Shown here: positions 1 through 5,066 of the stretch, piece by piece
How positions within the stretch are numbered: the stretch's first letter is position 1
Layout of the letters: every line of letters starts with the position of its first letter
NCBI GenBank assembly: GCA_031289875.1
Contig: JAITOO010000078.1
Coordinates: forward strand, 1-5,231
Direction: 5' to 3'
Length of the DNA stretch: 5,231 bases
From: Flavobacteriaceae bacterium
GTDB taxonomy: Bacteria > Bacteroidota > Bacteroidia > Flavobacteriales > Weeksellaceae
Made by a program: the position numbers and the translations under genes
The notes under the pieces: model-generated
What the model was told of the DNA's origin: nothing
The model's database searches: none
What the model saw: only the letters and a program-made list of their open reading frames with translations

Positions 1-1
1 T

Positions 2-103
2 GCACCTCTTACTACAAAAATCAATATTTACGACCGTCATCACACCATTAAAGGGCTAAGACAGTTATACTTGAATCAGAAAGAAATAATGAAACAAGGG
101 TAA
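2..103 (+). CDS. Possible 3' end of an unidentified rightward gene (partial)
   Basis: An open frame enters from the left edge and runs 33 sense codons to a TAA at 101-103. The peptide is hydrophilic and basic, contains INIYDRHHTIKGLRQLYLNQ, and ends in KQG. I do not recognise the family. An open stretch this short is not rare by chance in AT-rich DNA, so the call rests only on the ordinary-looking amino-acid composition, the open edge and a weak terminator-like hairpin about 45 bp downstream. If real, it converges on the leftward can gene, whose stop lies about 245 bp away. Confidence 0.22.
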   Translation, partial: APLTTKINIYDRHHTIKGLRQLYLNQKEIMKQG

Positions 104-348
104 AAGCGTTCAACTTTCGCAAGTTCTATAACCTGCTGATATTTAACAAAAAACAGCATAATGTTTTTATAAATCGTTGAAATTCAGCAATTTTTTGGTT
201 GCAAAACAAACAATCATGCTACGACACAAAAGGACATCAACGAGCCGAGAATATCCACAGGAACTCTAACCCTTACTAAAATACAGTAAATATTCCATAT
301 TAAAATCTCCTGAAAAAAGGTTTTTTTTTATTTAAAGAACCCCTGTTT
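104..348. other. Non-coding AT-rich stretch left of can
   Basis: I see no convincing gene here. It holds the weak hairpin at 149-168, a run of A's and T's at 313-329 that could form only a marginal A/T hairpin below the can stop codon, and a short leftward 10-codon frame at 266-298 that has a Shine-Dalgarno-like AGGAG but no further support. No complete Bacteroidota promoter (TTG-N19-TAnnTTTG) was found on either strand by eye. Confidence 0.5.
149..168 (+). terminator. Weak A/T-rich hairpin with T-tract
   Basis: AAAAACA at 149-155 pairs perfectly with TGTTTTT at 162-168 across a 6-nt loop. The right arm itself supplies the T-tract. The stem has only one G:C pair, so it would be a weak terminator. 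Its position fits the end of the possible gene at 2-103. Confidence 0.2.
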
Positions 349-987
349 TCAATTAAAATTATCCCCCAAATCGTAAATCTCCATTATTTCCCGCAATATC
401 TTTACAAAGTTGATTTTCAAGTCAATAATTCTTCCTGTGTGAACATCGAATACCCAGCCGTGAACTTTTAGACCGCGCTCTTTGTAGGCTTTTTGAACAA
501 CCGCTACCTTAATCAGATTAATGCATTGTTCCTGTACATTCAGTTCTACCAAACGGTTATAGCGCTTATGAGAATCTTCAATAGTGTTTAGCTCATCTCC
601 ATGTATGCGGTACACATCTCGAATATTCCTCAGCCAAGGATTGAGCAAGCCCAAATCTTTGGCTTCCATAGCGCTTTTCACACCGCCGCAGTCGTAATGC
701 CCGCAAACAATAATCTGGTTTACCTGCAAATGTTCAACTGCATAGGTTATTACAGACATCACATTCAAATCGATGCTGATAACCATGTTAGCGATGTTCC
801 GATGGACGAAAACTTCGCCCGGTTCTGCGCCCAGCAGTTCTTCCGTCGTTACGCGGCTGTCTGAACAGCCGATATACAGCACTTGCGGATTCTGTCCTTC
901 CGATAAGTGGTTAAAATACTCTTTATCAACGGACAACCGTCGAGCTATCCACGCCTCATTATGCTGGAATATTTTGTTGAAATCCAT
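349..987 (-). CDS. can: Beta-class carbonic anhydrase
   Basis: This cytoplasmic zinc enzyme interconverts CO2 and bicarbonate, supplying bicarbonate to carboxylases and buffering pH. The 212-residue product is close to the usual length (E. coli Can is about 220) and resembles Can along its whole length. Visible zinc ligands are C41, H97 and C100, in the motifs IGCSDSR and CGHYDCGG. D43 and R45 form the conserved catalytic dyad beside the zinc. Further family blocks are EPGEVFVHRNIAN (55-67), the NPWLRNIRD region and ELNVQEQ. Compared with the non-catalytic bicarbonate pocket known in Haemophilus and E. coli enzymes (Trp39, Arg64, Tyr83), Arg63 and Tyr82 are kept but the Trp is Tyr38. The ATG at 987 is the natural start because it places the N-terminal helix as in relatives. 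The gene lies 17 bp downstream of the doxX-like gene on the same strand, so the two are probably cotranscribed. Family assignment is very secure. Confidence 0.96.
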   Translation of the reverse strand: MDFNKIFQHNEAWIARRLSVDKEYFNHLSEGQNPQVLYIGCSDSRVTTEELLGAEPGEVFVHRNIANMVISIDLNVMSVITYAVEHLQVNQIIVCGHYDCGGVKSAMEAKDLGLLNPWLRNIRDVYRIHGDELNTIEDSHKRYNRLVELNVQEQCINLIKVAVVQKAYKERGLKVHGWVFDVHTGRIIDLKINFVKILREIMEIYDLGDNFN

Positions 988-1004
988 TGTAATTGGGCAA
1001 AATT

Positions 1005-1421
1005 CTATAAAAACAAACCTTTATTTCCTCTATAAACGCTGTATTTTCCTGCACCGAGAAAAAGCAGCGCCAAAGCTCCGAGCAGATACAAAAGATTCAT
1101 TTCGCCCGTTAAGCCGCCTGTTTGGCTGAAAGTGGTAACTGCTCCGATTTTTGAGGTCATATAAATAGTCATAAACATCGTAAAAGCCACAATTACAGAA
1201 GAAAGACGGGTGAAAATTCCGAGTAGCAGACAAAGCGGAGCAATGATTTCGCCGATGGGAACGCCGAGCCAAAGATAATCAGGCAAGTTATTGACTGCCA
1301 GCATATGGCGAACGGGTTCATGCCCATGAACAAGTTTTGCGATACCGTGAAAAATCAACAGTCCGCCGGTAGAAACTCTTAAAATGAGTTTTCCTAAATC
1401 TCCATTAAGTTCTTTTGCCAT
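1005..1421 (-). CDS. DoxX family membrane protein
   Basis: This is a 138-residue integral membrane protein of the DoxX family, which is named after a small subunit of an archaeal thiosulfate:quinone oxidoreductase. Most bacterial members have no proven reaction. Four hydrophobic segments are visible at about 11-31, 48-69, 73-93 and 109-126. Family landmarks are the early LILRVSTGGLLIFHGIAKL, with H25-G26 and K29, the GE pair at 57-58 in the second helix followed by LLLGIFTR, and the closing FLGAGKYSVY. It begins at ATG 1421, about 25 bp below a complete Bacteroidota promoter (1447-1476), and is the first gene of a likely doxX-can operon. The pairing with carbonic anhydrase does not prove a shared role. 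Family is secure; substrate and partners are unknown. Confidence 0.9.
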   Translation of the reverse strand: MAKELNGDLGKLILRVSTGGLLIFHGIAKLVHGHEPVRHMLAVNNLPDYLWLGVPIGEIIAPLCLLLGIFTRLSSVIVAFTMFMTIYMTSKIGAVTTFSQTGGLTGEMNLLYLLGALALLFLGAGKYSVYRGNKGLFL

Positions 1422-1446
1422 AAATTTGTGTTTTTAATATTTAAAG

Positions 1447-1476
1447 CAAAAATAAACATTTTCCCTTAATACCCAA
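1447..1476 (-). promoter_or_regulatory. Bacteroidota-type promoter for the doxX-can operon
   Basis: On the minus strand, TTG (1474-1476, within a run of six T's) is followed by exactly 19 bp and then TATTTTTG (1447-1454). This matches the Bacteroidota primary-sigma consensus TTG-N19-TAnnTTTG. Transcription would begin near 1440, leaving a leader of about 20 nt before the ATG at 1421. Confidence 0.75.
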
Positions 1477-1540
1477 AAAACGAAAGCAAAGAAAGCGTCC
1501 GTAATTTCAATTAGTAAATGCAAATCTGATAGCTTTTAAA

Positions 1541-1570
1541 AATATAACAAAAATCATGTTATGTTATATT
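1541..1570. promoter_or_regulatory. Nested inverted repeats, possible operator in the glgC/doxX divergent region
   Basis: AATATAAC (1541-1548) is the exact reverse complement of GTTATATT (1563-1570). Inside it, ATAACA (1544-1549) and TGTTAT (1557-1562) form a second perfect inverted repeat with a 7-bp spacer. Either could bind a dimeric regulator. The pentamer ATGTT also recurs at 1556, 1561 and 1571, with ATATT at 1566. The element lies about 80 bp upstream of glgC and about 65 bp upstream of the doxX promoter -33 box. AT-rich DNA produces such symmetry by chance, so this is tentative. I found no clear TTG-N19-TAnnTTTG promoter facing glgC. Confidence 0.3.
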
Positions 1571-1648
1571 ATGTTGTTTTTATTTTTTATATTGCAAAAT
1601 ATGCTGTAATTTTATGGAAAATTAGAAAATATAAATATATAGCCCATC

Positions 1649-2932
1649 ATGAAAACTGACGTAAACAAACAAGTTTTATCGATAATTTTAGGAGGTGGAA
1701 AGGGTACGCGGCTGTATCCTTTGACCGAAAAACGCTCTAAACCCGCTGTTCCGATTGCAGGAAAATACCGATTGGTAGATATTCCTATTTCCAACTGCAT
1801 CAATTCGGGGATTAACCAGATTTTTGTGCTGACCCAATATAATTCAGCTTCGTTGAACAGACACATTAAAAATGCCTACACTTTTGACCGGTTCAGTCAA
1901 GGATTTGTAGATATTCTGGCGGCAGAGCAGACGAGTTCCAACCCAAACTGGTTTCAGGGAACTGCCGATGCCGTTCGGCAAAGTTTCACGCACTTTCAAG
2001 ATATTGATTTCGACTATCTGCTGATTTTGAGCGGAGACCAACTCTATTCAATGGATTTTCAAGAAATGATTAACCATCATATAGAAGCAGGCGCAGCGCT
2101 GACCATCGCCACAATTCCTGTTGTTGGCAAAGATGCCACCGGTTTCGGAATTATGAAAACCGATGAAAATCAAAAAATTACGGCTTTTATTGAAAAACCG
2201 TCTGCCGACCAACTGCCTGAATGGATTTCCGAAACAGGCGAAGCGGCTCGGAAAGAAGAAAAAAATTATTTAGCTTCAATGGGTATCTACCTGTTTGACA
2301 AAGAATTAATAAGAGATATTTTAGAAAATGGAACGGGGTTGGATTTTGGAAAGGATATTATTCCCGAACTCATCAAAACAGAGTATGTAAGCAGCTATCA
2401 ATATGCAGGTTACTGGACTGACATAGGAACTATTTCGTCATTCTTTGAAACCAATTTGGAGTTGTGTTCCGATATTCCCAAATTCGACCTGTATTCTCCG
2501 GGAACCTCCATTTACACTCGCACCCGAATGCTTCCGCCTGCCAAAGTCATGGAAACCGAAGTTGATAAAGCCCTCCTTTCCGACGGCTGCATCATTCATG
2601 CCAAGAAAATCGTGCGAAGCCTCATCGGCATCAGAACGAGGATTGGACGCGGCTCGGAAATAGAAAATTCCTACATTTTGGGAAGCGACTCTTACGAATC
2701 TTTGGAAGAGATTTTAGAAAACCAAAGCCAAAAAACTATTCCTACGGGAATTGGCGAAAATACGCTGATAAAAAACGCTATTATTGATAAAAATGTCAGA
2801 ATCGGAAATAATGTTAAAATTATAGGAAGTTCTGCGCTGGACAATCAGGAAACGCCTCTGTACACCGTGGTGGACGGAATTGTAGTCGTAAAAAAAGGCG
2901 TAACTATTCCGGACAATACAGTGGTAGCCTGA
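1649..2932 (+). CDS. glgC: Glucose-1-phosphate adenylyltransferase (ADP-glucose pyrophosphorylase)
   Basis: GlgC makes ADP-glucose and pyrophosphate from ATP and glucose-1-phosphate, the committed step of bacterial glycogen synthesis in the cytoplasm. The 427-residue length is typical. The N-terminal nucleotidyltransferase domain (about 9-280) shows GGGKGTRLYPLT (15-26), KPAVPI (31-36), IPISNCINSG (45-54), WFQGTADAVRQ (101-111), SGDQLY with the metal/catalytic Asp130, and FIEKP with Lys183, the glucose-1-phosphate contact. LDFGKDIIPE and YWTDIGTI follow. A left-handed beta-helix domain (about 300-427) contains IGIRTRIG and IIDKNVRIG. The wording VLTQYNSASLNRHI and FVDILAAEQT matches cyanobacterial and plant enzymes better than the E. 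coli type. Lys381 and Lys416 align with the two Anabaena lysines tied to 3-phosphoglycerate activation. ATG 1649 is the first in-frame start. No glgA or glgB is adjacent; the gene stands alone with its own terminator. Confidence 0.97.
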   Translation: MKTDVNKQVLSIILGGGKGTRLYPLTEKRSKPAVPIAGKYRLVDIPISNCINSGINQIFVLTQYNSASLNRHIKNAYTFDRFSQGFVDILAAEQTSSNPNWFQGTADAVRQSFTHFQDIDFDYLLILSGDQLYSMDFQEMINHHIEAGAALTIATIPVVGKDATGFGIMKTDENQKITAFIEKPSADQLPEWISETGEAARKEEKNYLASMGIYLFDKELIRDILENGTGLDFGKDIIPELIKTEYVSSYQYAGYWTDIGTISSFFETNLELCSDIPKFDLYSPGTSIYTRTRMLPPAKVMETEVDKALLSDGCIIHAKKIVRSLIGIRTRIGRGSEIENSYILGSDSYESLEEILENQSQKTIPTGIGENTLIKNAIIDKNVRIGNNVKIIGSSALDNQETPLYTVVDGIVVVKKGVTIPDNTVVA

Positions 2933-2975
2933 TTTACAATTTTAAGATATTAAATCTGTTCTAATTTACTTAATC

Positions 2976-3010
2976 AAAAAAATGTGTCTGAGAAATGACA
3001 CATTTTTTTT
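2976..3010. terminator. Strong bidirectional intrinsic terminator after glgC
   Basis: A perfect 13-bp stem joins 2976-2988 (AAAAAAATGTGTC) to 2997-3009 (GACACATTTTTTT) with an 8-nt loop, and the T-run continues to 3010. The opposite strand also ends in a run of T's after the same stem, so it can stop glgC from the left and read-through from the leftward tauE-like operon from the right. Confidence 0.85.
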
Positions 3011-3029
3011 ATATGAATACTCAATGTTG

Positions 3030-3235
3030 CGCCTAAACAGCCCAAAGGGCGTAATTTCCATAACCGCTATACCAACGGCTTGCGGTAACGAAATCTTACT
3101 TACTCTGCCTGAAGGGCAGTACTTTTCGCTTGTTTTGTTCTGCCTTACACAGGCAGTTATTTGTTGCTTTGTTTTCCGAAGGTCACGGCTATCGCTTTAC
3201 CTTCGGTTATGAAAATTTCGGCTTTCAGCCAGTAG
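3030..3235. repeat. Hairpin-rich intergenic element (candidate multicopy repeat)
   Basis: About 200 bp of higher-GC DNA carries five short perfect inverted repeats in a row. They are GCCC-AAA-GGGC (3040-3050), CTGCC-N5-GGCAG (3105-3119), CTGCCT-N5-AGGCAG (3140-3156), CCGAAGGT-N15-ACCTTCGG (3176-3206) and GGCT-TTC-AGCC (3220-3230). TAACCGC and GCGGTAA at about 3061-3088 form another imperfect pair. The density of symmetry suggests a structured, dispersed intergenic repeat or a structured RNA, not a gene. Whether it is multicopy cannot be judged from a single window. A rightward open frame through it (from 2982) starts inside the terminator and is probably not a gene. Confidence 0.45.
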
Positions 3236-3285
3236 GTAAAACATTTAGCAGTCATTTTTTTTTCTAAATCTTTCAACTTTCTCAT
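3157..3285 (-). CDS. Possible 42-residue basic protein downstream of the DUF1634 gene
   Basis: This short frame begins at ATG 3285 and ends at TAA 3157-3159. It lies 18 bp past the DUF1634 stop and, notably, in the same reading frame, separated by two consecutive TGA codons. The peptide starts MRKLKDLEKKM, is lysine-rich, and its second half (TYWLKAEIFITEGKAIAVTF) is encoded inside the hairpin-rich element. Starts at ATG 3255 (32 residues) or GTG 3291 are also possible. I recognise no family. It may be a translated copy of a repeat, a degraded 3' extension of the DUF1634 gene, or fortuitous. The A-rich sequence before both ATGs would suit Bacteroidota initiation. Confidence 0.2.
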   Translation of the reverse strand: MRKLKDLEKKMTAKCFTYWLKAEIFITEGKAIAVTFGKQSNK

Positions 3286-3303
3286 TTTCACGTCATCAAC
3301 TCA

Positions 3304-3702
3304 TCATCCTCCAATCCCAAAAAACATGTTGCCCAGAATAATTGCCAAAACAATGCAGGTAATCATCACGTACATTTTGTCTTTTTCAACCGCAAAAGCG
3401 ACAATGGAAAAAGCTACCCGAAGAATAGGGGTTGCAATCAACACGATAACGCCTAACTGTATGATTGCCAGTCCGTCAAACTGAAACGCTCTTGGAATAA
3501 GCGTTGAAAAATCCCGCAGATATTCAGGCACACCGACAAAAGTTTTGAAATTCGGACGTTCCTGCGGGTGTTGTGAAATGTAAACAACTCCGCCCGAAAC
3601 AGTTATCACAGAAGCCAGTACCACCCCAAACCGCAATATCTTGCCGATGTACAATTCAACGTCCCGCTCCTGCCAAAAAGATTTTGTAAATATGTTTTTC
3701 AT
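3304..3702 (-). CDS. DUF1634 family membrane protein
   Basis: This is a 132-residue membrane protein of the DUF1634 type, a family with no known biochemical function that is typically encoded beside a TauE/SafE-family permease, as here. A short basic, charged N-terminus (KSFWQERDVELYIGKILRFG) leads into a first membrane segment at about 22-42. The conserved-looking outer stretch YISQHPQERPNF (41-52) and FVGVPEYLRD (55-64) follow. Two more segments lie at about 78-104, containing LGVIVLIATPILRVAFS, and 111-130. The ATG at 3702 starts 6 bp after the permease stop codon, so the two are almost certainly cotranscribed and perhaps translationally coupled. It may be an accessory subunit of the transporter, which is inference from gene order only. 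Two TGA codons stand in tandem at its end. Confidence 0.85.
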   Translation of the reverse strand: MKNIFTKSFWQERDVELYIGKILRFGVVLASVITVSGGVVYISQHPQERPNFKTFVGVPEYLRDFSTLIPRAFQFDGLAIIQLGVIVLIATPILRVAFSIVAFAVEKDKMYVMITCIVLAIILGNMFFGIGG

Positions 3703-3708
3703 TGTTTT

Positions 3709-4587
3709 CTATATATTTGGAAAATTGATATGAGGAAACCCTTGCGTAAGAAACGGCATCAAACCTCTGTAAATCATCTGGATAGCCAAAACGGCAATCA
3801 CCCAGCTGAAAATCTTGCGAAGAAGATTCACATTAATAGCAATCAGTATTTTAGAACCAAAGAAAGCTCCCATCAAAACGCCGACTACCACAGGCATAGC
3901 CAAGACAGGCTCAATTTGTCCGCGCTGAAAATAAATCACCGCACTCGCCGCCGCCGTTACGCCGACCATGAAATTGGAAGTCGTTGTGGAAACTTTGAAC
4001 GGGATTTTCATCGCCGTGTCCATCGCCAGCACTTTCAGCGACCCCGAGCCGATTCCCAAAATCCCTGAAAGCATTCCTGCCAAAGCCATCAGAGAGAAAC
4101 CACCTGCTACATTGCGCACGGTATAAGCCTGCTGCTCACCGTCAAGAGAAGGATATGAACCATTGAGTTTCAATATCTTGGCGAGTTTATCTCCCCCTTC
4201 GGCGTAATTTATGGAAGTGTTTTTCTTCCGAACGGTCATCGCTGCAGAAAAAATCAGGACAATTCCCAAAATGATATAGATGACGGAAGCGGACAGATAG
4301 ACTGCCACAAGTGCGCCGATGACTGCACCCGCCGTTGTGGCAACTTCCAAAAACATTCCGATGCGCACATTGGTAATTCCTTTTTTGATGTACGCTGCCG
4401 CCGCTCCCGACGAGGTCGCAACAGACGTAACCAAAGCTGTTCCGACGGCGTATTTGATGTCCACGCCAAAACCCAGCGCAAGCAAGGGAATGATGACTAC
4501 GCCGCCGCCCAACCCTGTGAGCGAACCGAGCATTCCCGCAAGAACTGCGCCTAAAAACAAAATGAAAGTAAAAGTTAGTATGGACAA
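3709..4587 (-). CDS. TauE/SafE family (COG0730) transporter
   Basis: This is a 292-residue inner-membrane permease of the TauE/SafE family, whose studied members export sulfite, sulfoacetate or other small organic anions. The substrate here is unknown. The family's internal duplication is visible: GSLTGLGGGVVIIPLL (21-36) in the first half and SGILGIGSGSLKVLAM (174-189) in the second, each followed by a threonine/serine-rich helix (VGTALVTSVATSSGAAAAY and VSTTTSNFMVGVTAAASAV). About eight or nine hydrophobic segments flank a charged loop at about 120-158. The frame stays open to an ATG at 4704, but those 39 extra residues are polar and partly encoded by a palindromic repeat. I chose TTG 4587, which starts just before the first membrane helix, follows an A-rich tract and lies below a -7-like box at 4607-4614. 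No ATG offers an equivalent start. The DUF1634 gene follows after 6 bp. Confidence 0.92.
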   Translation of the reverse strand: MSILTFTFILFLGAVLAGMLGSLTGLGGGVVIIPLLALGFGVDIKYAVGTALVTSVATSSGAAAAYIKKGITNVRIGMFLEVATTAGAVIGALVAVYLSASVIYIILGIVLIFSAAMTVRKKNTSINYAEGGDKLAKILKLNGSYPSLDGEQQAYTVRNVAGGFSLMALAGMLSGILGIGSGSLKVLAMDTAMKIPFKVSTTTSNFMVGVTAAASAVIYFQRGQIEPVLAMPVVVGVLMGAFFGSKILIAINVNLLRKIFSWVIAVLAIQMIYRGLMPFLTQGFPHINFPNI

Positions 4588-4606
4588 TTTTTTATGGATT
4601 AAAAGG

Positions 4607-4614
4607 CAAAAGTA
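4607..4614 (-). promoter_or_regulatory. Possible -7 element for the tauE-like operon
   Basis: On the minus strand this reads TACTTTTG, a full match to the Bacteroidota -7 consensus TAnnTTTG, about 20 bp upstream of the proposed TTG start. No TTG lies 19 bp further upstream, so only half of the promoter is convincing. If used, transcription starts near 4600, which would exclude the upstream ATG at 4704. Confidence 0.4.
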
Positions 4615-4652
4615 GGAATTTTCTTGGAAAGTTGTTTTTGGGTATTCACCCT

Positions 4653-4680
4653 CGAGCAAGGGGGCATGCCCCCTTGTTCG
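4653..4680. repeat. 28-bp palindrome with GGGGGCATGCCCCC core
   Basis: The central 20 bp (4657-4676) are a perfect palindrome, and the flanking CGAG/TTCG arms extend it to 28 bp with a single mismatch pair (G4656/T4677). It is far more GC-rich than the surroundings and probably belongs to a dispersed intergenic repeat family. It could also form a strong hairpin in RNA from either strand. The spurious frames read through it (RGHAPL) are its translations. Confidence 0.7.
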
Positions 4681-4762
4681 TCGGCTTTGTAGTTGAAATC
4701 CCAACTGTAAAACTCAATGACTGCCTCGCTTGTACCTTTTGCTACAAATTCTATTTCACGTT

Positions 4763-4790
4763 GCAGAGACGTTGCACGCAACGTCTCTAC
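4763..4790. repeat. 28-bp palindrome AGAGACGTTGC / GCAACGTCTCT
   Basis: Eleven-bp perfect arms (4765-4775 and 4778-4788) surround a 2-bp centre, and the outer bases extend the symmetry to 28 bp with one mismatch. ACGTTGC is also repeated directly at 4758-4764. From memory, closely similar AGAGACGTTGC palindromes occur as dispersed intergenic repeats in cyanobacteria and Bacteroidota. Copy number in this genome is unknown. Confidence 0.7.
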
Positions 4791-4814
4791 GATGGAAAGG
4801 TCGCTGCTTTGCGT

Positions 4815-4882
4815 CGTCATTGAGGGCTTGACCCGCAATCTCTCCGTGTTTTTAGAGATTCTGCATCAAGTGCGGAATGATG
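4815..4882. repeat. Imperfect inverted repeat with GGCTTGACCCGCAATCTC core
   Basis: A 29-bp left arm (4815-4843) and a 29-bp right arm (4854-4882) match as reverse complements at 20 positions, with a 10-nt loop. The best block is AATCTCT/AGAGATT next to the loop. Its translation (EGLTRNL ... HQVRND) is a familiar artefact of a dispersed repeat seen in many Bacteroidota intergenic regions, which is recollection and not a search result. Confidence 0.65.
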
Positions 4883-4893
4883 GGAAAAACAAA

Positions 4894-5061
4894 GTGGAAA
4901 GTTGTGAAAGGCTTGGTTTCCTCGCTGGGGATAAACTGACCGACAAAATCCATGACCTGAGCGGCAACCTCAACGACACAATTGACCACTTGGCGGACAA
5001 AGAAAAGCAAAAAATTGATGAATTGAAGAAGACTGACTCAGCAGTTTTTTGTTCTTATTGA
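4894..5061 (+). CDS. Small hypothetical protein, possibly 5'-truncated or frameshifted
   Basis: A rightward frame ends at TGA 5059-5061, six bases before a strong terminator, which argues for a real transcript. The plausible coding part is hydrophilic and probably helical, with heptad-like LTDKIHDLSGNLNDTIDHLA and then KEKQKIDELKK. I do not recognise the family. The start is uncertain. GTG 4894 gives 55 residues. The same frame stays open to ATG 4717, but its first half translates repeats. A third option is an ATG pair at 4877/4880 in another frame, encoding MMGKTKWKVVKGLVSSLG. One extra G in the run 4927-4930 would join that peptide to DKLTDKIHDL, giving about 60 residues, so this may be a frameshifted pseudogene or a sequencing error in a homopolymer. 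Confidence 0.35.
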   Translation: MESCERLGFLAGDKLTDKIHDLSGNLNDTIDHLADKEKQKIDELKKTDSAVFCSY

Positions 5062-5066
5062 GCCCG

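Noticed and set aside
266..298. Leftward 10-codon frame with a good AGGAG ribosome site
   Set aside because: It is too short to support, Bacteroidota rarely rely on Shine-Dalgarno sites, and nothing downstream suggests a leader-peptide attenuator.
601..1129. Rightward open frames across can and the doxX-like gene
   Set aside because: They are antisense shadows of two clearly recognisable leftward genes.
1612..2041. Leftward open frames across the 5' part of glgC
   Set aside because: They are antisense to a strongly conserved glgC and show no family features.
2982..3212. Rightward 76-codon open frame after glgC
   Set aside because: It starts within the stem of the glgC terminator and runs through the hairpin-rich element; its composition looks like a translated repeat, and no promoter or initiation region is visible.
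3304..4587. Idea that the DoxX and TauE-like genes form one sulfur-oxidation/sulfite-export system
   Set aside because: They are in separate operons on either side of glgC, no sulfur-metabolism enzyme is present, and both families are functionally broad.
4588..4704. N-terminal extension of the tauE-like gene to ATG 4704
   Set aside because: It encodes polar, palindrome-derived residues before the first membrane helix, and a -7-like promoter box lies inside it; TTG 4587 is the better start.
4599..4838. Leftward 79-codon frame
   Set aside because: It overlaps the repeat cluster and the tauE-like gene's upstream region, its ends are repeat translations, and it has no promoter of its own; only the middle portion is noted as a possible remnant.
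4653..4882. CRISPR array
   Set aside because: The repeats differ from one another in sequence and there is no regular repeat-spacer pattern or cas gene.
4717..4893. Upstream half of the rightward frame that ends at 5061
   Set aside because: It is a translation of the AGAGACGTTGC palindrome and the GGCTTGACCCGC inverted repeat, so it is unlikely to be part of a protein.
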